Below, piece after piece: positions 1 to 9,985 of a stretch of 32,719 bases of DNA; the first letter of the stretch is position 1; each line of letters starts with the position of its first letter. Below the pieces are notes generated by a model. It had not been told where the DNA came from, did not search any database, and saw only the letters and a list, made by a program, of their open reading frames with translations. Made by a program: the position numbers and the translations under genes. The stretch is from Chromera velia (lineage: Eukaryota > Sar > Chromeraceae): assembly GCA_018398765.1 (NCBI GenBank), contig JAHBMJ010000842.1:1-32719 (forward strand), read 5' to 3'.

Positions 1-637
1 GGGGGGGGGGTCGTATTACGGCACCAGGTAACCTGCATGAAGGGAACGACACATGTTCCCTGCCGGTTGGAGAAAAAGGCCAGGTTTTCTATCATTTCTC
101 AGTCGTAGATCGAAAAACCCTCATAGATGGAACCGAGGGAGGTTGTGAAGGGTGTGTGTGTGAAAATGGGGGGGGGGGAGGGGATCTGCCCTGCTTTTTG
201 GCTTAATTTTGACATGTCGCACTGGTAGCAATTTTCTAGGCTCTCTCGCCGTGTCGCTGCAGCTAGCGCTGCAGTTTTGAATGACGATGCAACTAGCGAT
301 GCAATTGATATGAAAGCAGTCAAATGTTGTTCAAATAACTCAATTGACTAGTATTAAATGATCTAGGTAATGATGATCAATTTCTATGTTTTTTTTCTTT
401 GCATGCATGTCAACAATAAATTGCTCCATCATGCGCCGAGTCGGTTATAAGGTCAAACTAATAACATTTATATACACGCGTCAAACAAAAATCTAGACAA
501 AAAATCTATACTTAAGGACTATCAATATCTGTCATGCAGTGTTAGTTTCAACTTAATTCTTATTTTTTCTAGAATTCTTTATATTCAGTAAAGAAAAAAA
601 AAAGCTTCAAAAAAATTAATTGATATCATTATTATCA
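1..637. other. AT-rich intergenic stretch, no gene
   Basis: I see no supportable gene here. The window opens with a run of ten G. Around 253-304 there are two diverged copies of a roughly 29-bp unit (CGCTGCAGCTAGCGCTGCAG and CGATGCAACTAGCGATGCAA). A TGCATGCA lies near 400-410. The open frame on the minus strand at 99-323 has no recognisable composition or domain. Confidence 0.6.
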
Positions 638-1107
638 TACCCTGCAAGTTTGAGTAATTTATATGAGTAATTTAAAGTAATTTAGAGTAATTTAGCTTAG
701 TAATTTAAAGTAATTTAAAGCAATTTAGAGTATAATTTAAAGTAATTTACATAGAATAGTAAACTAAAATATATTAAATTTGGAAAGCTAAATTACTAAG
801 TTTGGTGAAACTTTGGAGGTCAATTTCTAGGTCAATTTCTCATAAACCATAAAGAGTTAGATATTCAAACTAACAGTGCTTATAGCTCTTATATGGACCT
901 ATAAGCACTGTTAGTTTAAAGGTCTAAGTCTTTATGATTCACGAGAAATTGACCTCCAAAGTTTGACTAAATTATTAATTACTTTAGTTTACTATTCTAA
1001 ATCACTTTAAATTACACAAAAATGCTTTAAATTACTTTAAATTACTACGCTAAATTACTCTAAATTACTTTTAATTACTCATCTAAATTACTTAAAGTTG
1101 CAGGGTA
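638..1107. mobile_element. Foldback (MITE-like) element 1, GTAATTTA-rich arms
   Basis: The two halves are inverted copies of each other. The left arm starts TACCCTGCAAGTTTGAGTAA and the right arm ends with the complement-like TTAAAGTTGCAGGGTA. Each arm is built from many copies of a short motif, AGTAATTTA on the left and TAAATTACT on the right. The centre is a near-perfect hairpin: AACTAACAGTGCTTATAG pairs with CTATAAGCACTGTTAGTT across a 13-nt loop. Nothing is encoded. The ends are flanked by TA, which could be a 2-bp target duplication or part of the terminus. It resembles non-autonomous foldback or MITE DNA transposons; the superfamily cannot be assigned by eye. It shares its terminal CCCTGCA with the element at 8886-9404. 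Confidence 0.75.
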
Positions 1108-1300
1108 CTGATCAATTGTTGTTCATTCTAATTAATCACTTTTTGTACACTGGAACTATGATGATGATGATTGAGGGTTAAATCCTAGATTTAGCGACAC
1201 CAAATCCCAAGCCACTAGCAAGGCTTTGAGGACAACCCAGAGCACACATTCATGGGAGGGGGGGATGAGGAAGCCTGCATGCCAATCGGATCGATTCGCC

Positions 1301-3785
1301 TCAACTTGCCTTATCGACAGAATGGACCTTCTTAAGACAGTCGGCTATAGCTTTGGAACCGCTTCTAGGCAGAATTTTGCACAACAGCAACACCATATCC
1401 TTCATTTTTTTCTCATTATCAGAAGTGCCCCTCCTAGTTGCACCTGCAACACGTTGTGCGATCTGTATTCTTATGTCAATGGGTGCTTTCTGCTTCACAA
1501 TTTCGTACAGTTCTTTTAGCCTGTTCCGTTCCCTTTCTATGTCCTTACATTCCGTCAGAACATGAACCTCATCTTTGATCACATGCGAGGGAGACAAACA
1601 TTTATCGCACAGCCGTTCCGGTTGGGTTCTATCTATATGCCCCCCTGTGAGAGCCCTAAAAAGCGTACGGAAGCCTGCGGAGGACTGTAACAGACTCTTT
1701 GGCAGAGGTTCAACACTGCACTCTATCATTTCACTTCTTGGACGCTATTTCCTTTCACTCAGAAGGTGCATGGCCAAACGCTGTCTGGACGGATTCTCTG
1801 ATTGGAAAGGGGAGAGATTCGCAAGGTAGGGAAAAATTCCGTCTCTGTCTCTAACGTTTCTAGTTTCTTCTTTCAACCAGTCGGACAGCCAGGCACCCTC
1901 TACGATCTTTTTTGCCGCCCTTTTCTTTGTGCCCTTGCCCTTCCCTTTAAACTTGTTCCCCACCGTGCTTGGCAATGGAGGCCACAAAAGGGAGCAATCT
2001 AATGGAACGGCCAGCCATTTTACTGTCTTAACGAAGGGTTCACATGAGCCAGCCAAGCACTCATTCCACACTGCCTGGGGTAGAGCACGGTCGATCGATT
2101 TGATGCATTGGATGAAGCCCCCACTCAACTTACCAAGTAGAGAACTGAATGGCTCGAGAGAGAGAGAGAGAAGGGAAGGCGAAACAAAGGAGTGATGGAA
2201 GAGACCAAAACAACATCGAACAAAACGTAACTATAATGCATCGAGGTAGGCAACATCTGTCTTTCTCAGCGGGATCGTTTCCAGTCCATACAGCGCGACT
2301 GGCAGCCAGAGGGCCTTGAACAACGTAATTTTAGAAAAGGGAGAAACAAAGCCCAGAGAAGAGAGAGTACCAAACACCGCCCCCAAAGCCTTCTCTGCCG
2401 CCTCAATGCGGGCTTCAACTGTCTTACTAAGGTCCCCGCCCTCAAAAACCTAGTTGCCCAAATACTTATATTTATTCACCGCTTCCACTGGTCTACCTTC
2501 ATAAAGAAAAGGGGTCCGGGGCACTAGGTCGAGGTGGGGGGAGGAGAGACGCATAACTTTTGTCTTCTTTAAATTCACCTTCAGGCCGTGCTCCTTACAA
2601 TAGTCCTCGAGGCGAGACAGGCGTTTCTGCAAGTCAGAAGCACTGTGAGCAAACAGAACAAGATCGTCAGCGTATCCGATGCTTTCGATTAAAACGTCAG
2701 ACAGTCTGACAGGAGTCTCTCTATCAGTACCCCCAGCCGAGCTTTGATTCCTGTTTTCATTATTGGAGCTGACAGACTTATGCAGATTGTTGATAAAAAG
2801 AAGAAAGAGGAGAGGAGAGAGAGGATTGCCTTGTTTTACTCCTCCGCCTTCTGGAAAGCATTCTGTTGCCCCATCCACCCAAGCCTTCAGCTGACTATAC
2901 ATCGAATGAATTATCCAAACATCGGCTTGGCTTACTCCTTCCTCCCTGAGCCTCTCTAATATTTTGACCTGAGGAACTGTATCAAACGCCTTGCTGAAAT
3001 CAACAAACGCGGCAATCAGAGGGCTCTTCTTCTTTTTGGAGCTTAGAATTAACAAAGACAGAGCAGCGAAGGCCTCCCTTGTCCCTACCCCCTGTCTGAA
3101 ACCGAGCTGCCTTTCGTCAATTTTCACCTCCTTCCTGATCTTAAAAAGTCTTTGAGTCCATCAATAAAGCAAAAATCTTACTCAAAAGCCCCACAATGTG
3201 GATCGGGCGCCATTCGTTACAGTCGAAACTCGGCAGGCCCTTGAGGACGGGAGCAATGCGCAATACATTCCAGCGTTCAGGCCAAAAAGAAAAAAGGTGA
3301 AACAAATTGAAAAAGACAAAGAGCAGCAAGCGGAAGAGAGGAGAAAAACCAAAACATAACGAGAGGTGACAGGGGCCAACCCCATCTAAACCCAGCGCCT
3401 TCTTTGGATCAATTCCTTTCAGTGTTTCCTCGATCATGTGTATAGAGAAGGCGGGCTGAGAAGGAGGGGAGAAGGCCAGAGCAACAAGTGCAGGCGGAAG
3501 ACCAGGACCGTCGAAGACCCCTGCCCAAAACTGAGTGAAAGAAGATGCAGTGGATTTATTATCCCCTCCCCTCTGTGTTTTGATTTTCCTGTTCCATTGC
3601 TAAACTTTCGAGGGGTTAACTGCTGCTTCTCTAGCTAGTCTCTCTGCTGTCTGTTGCTTGAGCTTACTCCTTTTTGCTGCAAACAGTCGAGCTCTTTCCC
3701 TTCTTAGTTTGACATATTCTTTTCGCAGAGGGTGGGAAAGGTTTGGGGCATGTTTTGCCTTTTCCTTGGCCTCCTTCACCTTCAA
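1301..3785 (-). pseudogene. LINE reverse transcriptase and C-terminal zinc-finger region
   Basis: A basic linker lies at 3785-3600. The RT fingers follow at 3437-3141 (KALGLDGVG, then WRPIHIVGLLSKIF). A one-base frameshift near 3150 leads into the palm, 3127-2450. There the core motifs are clear: FVDFSKAFDTV, QGNPLSPLLF, YADDLVLFA and LKVNLKKTKVM. A TAG directly follows YKYLGN. The thumb continues in the same frame to about 2232 (FKALWLPVALYGLE), where another TAG stands. The frame reopens at 2128-1745 and 1729-1301, which carries a zinc finger (CDKC, then His and a final Cys) typical of LINE C-termini. The catalytic Asp residues survive, but nonsense and frameshift changes make the copy non-functional. 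Function (target-primed reverse transcription) is inferred from the family. Confidence 0.85.
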
Positions 3786-3880
3786 ATTTATCAGGCGGCA
3801 TTATGGGTCCCACCAAGCCTGATGGGTGCTCTGCTTTCTCCCAGACTGTCTTCTCTTCTTAGATACCTTTCCCCCATCTA

Positions 3881-5444
3881 CTACTGCACCCACTTTGCTG
3901 TCTGCCAGCCTTTCTTCCCAGAAAAGACCCAACTGTTCCAATTGCTCAAGATAGGAAGCCTTGTGAGAGAGTTGGGGGAGGGAGCATTCTGAAGGGGAAG
4001 TGGTTGTGGGGGAGGGGGAGGCGGGTCAGAGGGAGGTGGGATAGGGGGAACAACTTGATCTCCTTCATGCAGTTCGTTTACCCCTCTGTCGAACAGGCCG
4101 GGAAAAACCGTCTCAGAGAATGGCAGGACCACTCTGGCGAGAGGAATCATTTCGTCATCCGTCACCAGGGAAGTTCTATTTACAGTGAGGAGAGGGGGGA
4201 GAAAAGAGAAATTCTTTTCGCCCGTGGGGGCATGTAGAGGATCAGAAGATATAGGGGGAAGAGATGAGTCAAGAAAAAAAGAAAGAGAAAGAACAACATG
4301 TTGTGGGGCAAAGTCAGCTTCCAGGTTTGAAGTGGCAGAGAACCAGGCTGTCAAAAGAAAAGGATCTACAAAAAAGTGATCAATCGCTGTTGTTTCTTCT
4401 CCTGTTTTAAAAAAGGTGCACGGGCCCAGAAAGGAGACATCAACACCCAGCCTCTCACATTTCAAGGACAGGCCGTGGAGAGGAATTAAGTTAGAGCGTT
4501 CACAAAGACGGATCAGCCAATTCCCTTACTCGTCAGGTTGACTACCATGGCTGCAGGCTGACAATCGAGAGGGCTTACAAGCATCAACTTCGTTCTCTTC
4601 TCTGCTTTCATCAGTGGGACATAGCATTCTTTCCCAAGTCAGCCCTTCCGGCACCCGAGTCCCCAGCTTGCCGTTCATGTCCCCAACCAGGATCCGCAAA
4701 TCCTCGAGAGGTACCTGACATAGTGTATCGATCATGCCCTCTCTCTCTCTGTCTCTTAGCTCCCTGTCTCTCTGTCTCAGGTCAGACCCTCTAGATAGAA
4801 AGTAGATACCGAAAACATGGAGGACTCTCGTGGCTGACTCCCCTCCTTCTGAGGGAGAAGGCACACTCACTGACAAACGGACCAGATTTTGACCCACCAG
4901 CTCCCACCTTAGCTGCAGTTCATGAACTAAAGAATTTCTGACTAGGATGTATACACCCCCTGTCCTTGCTTCCCCGATGGTTACGGCTTTCCTTCTCAAC
5001 CCTTCTGCTTTGATTTTCCTTCTCAACCACTCAAAGTGATCGAAATTATGCCTTGTGTGAGTGGATGTTCTTACGGGTATGGAGGGGCACTTCATTTCAG
5101 TTAATACCACAATGTCTGCCTGGCAAGCGGCCAGCCACCGCTCGAGAGCTTTGCTTCGTATGCGTGACCCCAGCCCCCCCACATTTACCGTTTTTATTAT
5201 GAATTTCCTTCTTCCTGAAGCTATGAGACCAGACCTTACGTCGTAAGAAGGAGAGAAAGCATTGTGGGAGGGTGAGGATGCAGAAGGGAAGAGAAGGGAG
5301 GGGGGAGACGGCTGAAAGACCCATTGAGAGATTGAAGAGGTTGCGGAGGGGCACACCGATGGGGCAGAGGCAGAAGCACATGCAGAAGCCGAAGCAAAAG
5401 AGGAAGAAGAAAAAGAAACAGAAGCAGCAGCAGCAGAAGAAGAA

Positions 5445-5488
<44 letters not shown>

Positions 5489-5507
5489 AGAAGGAGAAAA
5501 AGAAGAA

Positions 5508-5552
<45 letters not shown>

Positions 5553-5743
5553 AAAGAAGAAGAAGAAGAAGAAGAAGAGGAGGATGAGGGAGAAGGAGAA
5601 GAGGAGGAGGAGGAGGAGGACGACGATGACGACAACACTGCAACCAGAGGGGGGGGAAGGTTGGAAGGAGAACCTGAATAACGCTTTTGTCGGTCTGAAA
5701 CTTCACACTTTCTGAGTCTGCATACTTCCCTGCGACCAGCCTA
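3881..5743 (-). pseudogene. LINE endonuclease (EEP/APE-like) region with poly-Ser N-terminus
   Basis: The open frame after a stop near 5743 begins with a short Cys-containing basic stretch, then about 70 residues that are almost all Ser, encoded by a TTC/TCT microsatellite. An endonuclease/exonuclease/phosphatase domain follows. Its motifs are TVNVGGLGS (N-terminal Asn motif), LTEMKCP (catalytic Glu region) and GDMNGKLG (the GDxN motif). A TAA at about 4526-4528 interrupts the frame. Coding resumes in the same frame with GNWLIRLCERSNLIPLHG and IDHFFVDP, ending near 3881. The region where the last catalytic SDH is expected reads APQHVVL, so the Asp appears replaced. In intact LINEs this domain nicks target DNA. 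The stop and the altered motif argue that it is inactive. Confidence 0.75.
5401..5626 (+). repeat. (GAA)n-type microsatellite
   Basis: This is a purine-only tract of GAA/AAG and GAG units, partly interrupted. On the minus strand it is read as the poly-Ser segment of the LINE endonuclease ORF. The Lys-rich plus-strand frame through it is only the shadow of the repeat. Confidence 0.9.
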
Positions 5744-6061
5744 GAAGGCATACACGAGACGCTTCTCGTCTTTCTTTAGTTGATCTGCGCTTATCCATGC
5801 GAAGTCGGAAGCGTCCCTCCTCCAAAAATCATATTCTCTTCTCTTTCCCTTTCCGCCCCTCACTGTACGAATTCTTGCAGAAGAGCGTGAGCTTCCATGT
5901 ATGAGGGCTCAGTCCTCCTCGTCCCTGTCATCAGAAGATCTAGAAGAAGAGAAGGAAGAAGCAGAGACAGAAGAAGAGGAACAGGGGGAAGGCGAGGACA
6001 GAAAATCACGCTCATGTCTCCTCCTACGGCGTTCTCTTTCTTGTTGTCTGTCCTCATGCAC

Positions 6062-7034
6062 AACTATAGTGTGCCACAATGAGAATTTCTAAAACCTTTT
6101 GTGTCACAATGATTTATGAAATAATAACTGTGATTTTAAGAACTTTTGACTGATTCAATTAAATCATACTTATGTGTAATAAAATTAGTTGTAAATCGCG
6201 GTTTGACACGCGTTGAGGGGCGGCGTCATAGCCACTGTATGGACTGCACGGGGTAGAAGCGAGGGAAGCAGAGGGGCATCTGATCAGTGCAGTGATAATA
6301 TCTTTAAAAGAATGATGTTCAGTAAAAGGGATAGCAGCGCATTGGCCTCTTCTAGAGGATGCTCGGGCCGCAGCGGGGGGCTTTCAAGAGCATTGGGTGC
6401 GCAGCAAAAAAGAAAGCACGAAAGCGATGCAGAGGAAGGAGACGATTCTCATTGAATGAATGAATGAATGAATGAATGAATAAATGAATGAATGAATGAA
6501 TAAATGAATGAATGAATGAATAAATTATGAATGACCAAGGCAGTGAATGAGTGAGGGAGTGAGTGAGTGAGTAAGTGAGTGAGGTGAGTGAGGTGAGTGG
6601 GGTGGGTGGGTGAGTGAGGTAAGTGAGTGAGTAAGTGAGCGAGTAAGTGGGTGAGGTGAGTGAGGGAAGTGAGTGAGTAAGTGAGTGAATGAGTGAGTGA
6701 GTGAGTGAATAAATGAATGAATGGGTGAATGAGGTGAGTCTGACCTTCAACAACTCTGAAGATTTCAAGCTAGTGGCTGTTAGTCACTTTGAAAGTCTAG
6801 GATCACTTCAAAGTTTGTCTAACAATTTCATCACACCTAACCTACTCAAACTATTTCATCACACCTATTGTGACACAATTATTTGTGTCACTGATACTAG
6901 TATATAGGGTATTGTGTCACACCTTGCTAGCTCTGGCGACAGATAGACATAGCGGGAAGGCCCTAGGGCGGAATATATCAATCAACTTGAATCAATCAAA
7001 TCAATCACAATTTTAATTCTGTCACACTATAGTT
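6062..7034. mobile_element. Possible non-autonomous DNA transposon with 12-bp inverted ends
   Basis: AACTATAGTGTG at 6062-6073 is matched by its exact reverse complement CACACTATAGTT at 7023-7034. Just inside both ends there are several TTGTGTCACA-like words. A short plus-strand frame (ATG within 6312-6455) encodes a Ser/Arg-rich peptide with a nuclear-localisation-like KRKHESDAEEGDD end, which could be the leftover start of a transposase. The middle is filled by tetranucleotide repeats. A 12-bp inverted match can arise by chance in a window this size, and no target duplication was seen, so the call is weak. Confidence 0.25.
6453..6740 (+). repeat. Tetranucleotide microsatellites (TGAA)n and (GTGA)n
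   Basis: About 6453-6524 is (TGAA)n with occasional TAAA units. About 6544-6740 is an imperfect (GTGA)n with GTAA, GGTG and TGAA variants. Open frames across it, such as the Ser/Thr/His/Leu-rich one on the minus strand, are artefacts of the repeat. Confidence 0.95.
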
Positions 7035-7832
7035 TTAGTGTAACTTTTTGTACACGTTTTTTAGGCTACAGGTGTATGTATATGATTTTAAAATATTTTA
7101 GGGTTGTATATCTGAGCCCTCAGCTAGTATGAGCCAGAATATTCTTCAAATAAGTATATGTATATGATCCATAGATAGAGAAACTAAGCACAGAATCAAG
7201 CAACGTATTAACATGGATAAGAGAGTCTAGAAGAGAGTTAAACACAATAAAACCGTGCGCATGAATGAAGTTTTTCAATCAATGAAGACTATTTTGTGGA
7301 TCTCGAGAACTAGCTCAGGAATCGTGATCGAAAAGAAAGGTTCAGTGGGAAAAGGGAAAAAGCAGAGAGCATCACGTATGTACACCTGCATGATCTGGTC
7401 AATGATTGAGCACGTGCGTCTTCTACGAGTCTCAGGGTGCGTTTAGAAGAGAAAGTAACTTTCAGAAGTCAGACACACAACTGACAGTACACCGCTTAAT
7501 CGGAGCTTGTCAGCTTCCACAACCGCTCATGATCTCTGAATCAAGACCATACCAACCCGTCGGACGAGAACAAAGCATTTCCACACGTTTTTACAGGCAG
7601 GCATCCATGTAAAGCAGAAACAAAGTGAGAGCAAGAGGATACAAATTCGGTATCAAAGCAGCATATCAAAACACAAAATACAAAAAAAGACTGAATCACT
7701 TGCACAAGCATGAAGGTCGATTGAAGATTAATGAATGAGAAGAAGCTCTTTCAGATGGAAGAATTGAATTCGTTTCTGTTTGATTCAGATATGTGGCAAA
7801 AAACAGGGCTACCCCCTACTCAGTGGGTCTGA
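7035..7832. other. Noncoding stretch, no gene seen
   Basis: This stretch is AT-rich and without a convincing frame or repeat. The small plus-strand frames at 7255-7612 have no recognisable features. It may contain the decayed upstream part of the transposase-like gene that follows. Confidence 0.5.
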
Positions 7833-8339
7833 GGGATTCCGAGAAACAATAAAAAGATTAAATTGGGGGCTGCAGATGTTAGACACGTTTTCCCTCGCGT
7901 GGTTGAGTTTATGGAAAAAAGGTGCCCGGACATTTTTGTTGCAGAGAACCCTCCTGCTTGTTCTTTTTACTTGCATTCGTGGGTCCTTTCTATGTTGACA
8001 GGTTCAACCATGGATGAGAAACTTGCAGAGCTGAAGATGGTGATAAAGACTTGGCAAGACCTTTTTTGCAAGTCTTATGGGTGGGCGGTCTCGAAGACTC
8101 ACTTCTACTCGCACTTTCCGGTGTGGATCCGCCGGTTTGGGGGGTTGAACACAACAAAATGCTACGGCTTTGAATCGTATCATAAGAAGGTTTGCAAACG
8201 TTTTGTCCTACGGGGGGGACGTTATTCATATGATCGTTTTATTCTGGAAGATCTGGTTTTTGCGTGGTTGTGTAAGAGAAAGAAAGCCATGCAAACATAT
8301 TTTGCCGATATGTCACGCCGGGAGGGACTTCGAGCATGA
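7833..8339 (+). pseudogene. Transposase-like remnant (CACTA/KDZ-type C-terminal region)
   Basis: The frame opens after a TGA at 7830-7832 and runs to a TGA at 8337-8339. The best clue is the segment KTHFYSHFPVWIRRFGG followed by FESYHKK. It follows the pattern K-x-H...H-hP-x-x-I-R-R-F-G...FE-x-x-[HN]-K seen near the C-terminus of CACTA (En/Spm) and Plavaka/KDZ-type DNA transposases. Upstream, SFYLHSWVLSML and DEKLAELKMVIKTW fit a helical region before it. There is no good start codon, the catalytic DDE part is absent, and the 5' side is closed by a stop, so this looks like a truncated copy. The family assignment rests on a remembered pattern and could be wrong; it could also be an exon of an unknown gene. 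Confidence 0.4.
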
Positions 8340-8458
8340 ATAACACTATGAAACTACACAAAACTTATGGATTTATGAAGTTCTGTGCAGCCACAACTCT
8401 ATTCTATTACAGCATTCTTTCTTTCCACATATATTTTACTTTCTAGGAGAAGTTATAA

Positions 8459-8765
8459 AATTGGTAGTTCAAAAAAAAAAATTGGGTGTTAATTTTCTTA
8501 AAAATTGGGAGTTAGTCTTAGAAAAAAATTGGTAATTCCCAATTTTTAGGTGACTCTAAGTGTTCATAAATTTTGTTCCTAGTAATGAATTAGAGTCTAA
8601 TGACTGCAGCTAGAGACTAGTGAGCCCCTGTCTAGTCCATACACAAAATTTTAGCTTCAAACTCTATGGACTTCTTTCACTAAACTAGGTACCAATTTTT
8701 CAAAATTGGGAGTAGTAGTACTACCAATTCGACGCCCAATTCAACTCCCAATTCATTAGGGATAA
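8459..8765. mobile_element. Possible degenerate foldback element with AATTGGGAG motifs
   Basis: The left part carries AAAATTGGTAGTT, AAATTGGGTGTT and AAATTGGGAGTT. The right part carries the complements, including AACTCCCAATT, GCCCAATT and ACTACCAATT. The layout, a short motif repeated in opposite orientation on two flanks, resembles the two clearer foldback elements. The arms do not pair over long stretches and no sharp termini were found. Confidence 0.35.
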
Positions 8766-8885
8766 TTGCAGATGAACGGCTCGAAACGAGTTCCAAAACC
8801 TCCCAACATCCCATCCTCCTCCTTTTTCTCTCCTCTTTTGTTTCCTTTGTATCACTCCACACCCTTTCATACTCTTTAATTCTTC

Positions 8886-9404
8886 CCTGCAGGTAGCTAG
8901 GATTTTGCAGGATTTTAGCCCAGGATTTTAGCGGATTTTAATCACGGGATTTTGGCCAGGATTTTAGTAGATTTAGGCAGATTTTGCCCAGAATTCTGCC
9001 GGACTATTTCTCCAGGATTTTAGAATCTAAAATCCTGGCTCTAGGGATTATAAAGACTAAAATCCTGGATCCTAGGATTTTAGAAATGAATGCCAGGATT
9101 TTACGGGATTATATCTTTCCTGTAAAACCCCGTATAATCCCGTAAAATCCCGTATAATCCCGTAAAATCCCGTATAATCCCGTAAAATCCTAGCCTAAAA
9201 TCCTAGGAAGAGGCTAGGATTTTAGCTTTCTTCCAGGATTTTAGATTCTAAAATCCTAGGTGTAGGGATTATATTTTTAACGTTAAGAGTCTGGCAGAAT
9301 CCTGGGCAAAATCCGCTAAAATCCACTAAAATCCTGGCCAAAATCCCGTAAAATCCGCTAAAATCCTAGACTGAAATCCTGCAAAATCCTAGCTACTTGC
9401 AGGG
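8886..9404. mobile_element. Foldback (MITE-like) element 2, GGATTTTAG-rich arms
   Basis: The left end CCCTGCAGGTAGCTAGGATT is mirrored by the right end AATCCTAGCTACTTGCAGGG. Between them the arms are built from repeated words: AGGATTTTAG on the left, and CTAAAATCCT with variants TAAAATCCCG and AAAATCCGCT on the right. A run at about 9128-9190 alternates CCCGTATAAT and CCCGTAAAAT. Nothing is encoded. The termini share CCCTGCA with the element at 638-1107 although the internal motif differs. The flanks are TT on both sides, so no long target duplication is visible. Confidence 0.8.
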
Positions 9405-9985
9405 TTCCCTCTCTTTCTTTCTCACTTTTCTAAATCTCTTAAATTGATGCAGCCCATCTAACTCTCTTCCTAAAGTTTGACTCAAATTGTCTCCCTTTTT
9501 TCTTTTCCATTCTCTTATAGCAAACATATAGAATTATTTTCATAGCAAACATTCGGTTCAGCTGGTCAGGCTAAGACGAAGCTCTAGACTAAGCTCATAG
9601 AAACTTGAAACGTACAATAGAAAAGTCTAGTTATAATATGTCTAAAAAACGAGATGTTTTGATGTCCAATGATTTTTTGTGCATTGTAGCAGTATGTATT
9701 TCAGAACTAGTCTTATAATTTGACCTTGATTAAAATTATCTCAAATGAACTTGAACTTGAATGCATCCTATAGCATATAAGCCCTCCAAGTCAACTGTAG
9801 CTAGAACTGTACTAAGCTCACATTGTTTCACTCTAATCACCAAAATCTAAAACACTTCACATGCATGTTTAAGTATGTTTTAGCTGTTTGCAGCTGCAGT
9901 GCAACATAAATTTGCATGAAAATCGCTAGGAAAATCGATTGCATGCATGAAACCTGTAGTCATTTTTTTTCAACACAAGGCAGCT
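9405..9985. other. AT-rich intergenic stretch
   Basis: No gene is seen. A pyrimidine-rich patch lies at 9405-9430. Near 9857-9955 there are ATGCATG and TGCATGCATG words and a CAGCTGCAGTGCA segment, just downstream of the minus-strand MORN gene. Confidence 0.5.

Larger units (their letters stand above)
1158..6060 (-). mobile_element. Degenerate LINE (non-LTR retrotransposon)
   Basis: Read on the minus strand from about 6060 to 1158, the order is: a basic Arg/Ser-rich region, a poly-Ser tract, an APE-type endonuclease domain, a linker, a reverse transcriptase domain, and a C-terminal CxxC...HxxxxC zinc finger. This is the standard order of an APE-class LINE ORF2. The 3' end is taken at 1158-1170, where the minus strand ends in a short TCA repeat, as some LINEs end in a simple repeat rather than poly(A). 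The 5' end is uncertain and may abut the candidate element at 6062. The reading frame is broken by several in-frame stops and at least two frameshifts, so the copy is dead. No target duplication was identified. Confidence 0.8.

Noticed and set aside
5272-5715. Lys-rich 147-codon plus-strand frame
   Set aside because: It is the complement of the GAA/TTC microsatellite that encodes poly-Ser in the LINE.
6352-6768. Minus-strand Ser/Leu/Thr/His repeat protein
   Set aside because: Produced entirely by tetranucleotide microsatellites.
9128-9190. Regular CCCGTATAAT/CCCGTAAAAT direct repeats resembling a CRISPR-type array
   Set aside because: Units are contiguous with no spacers and lie in the arm of a foldback element in eukaryotic DNA.
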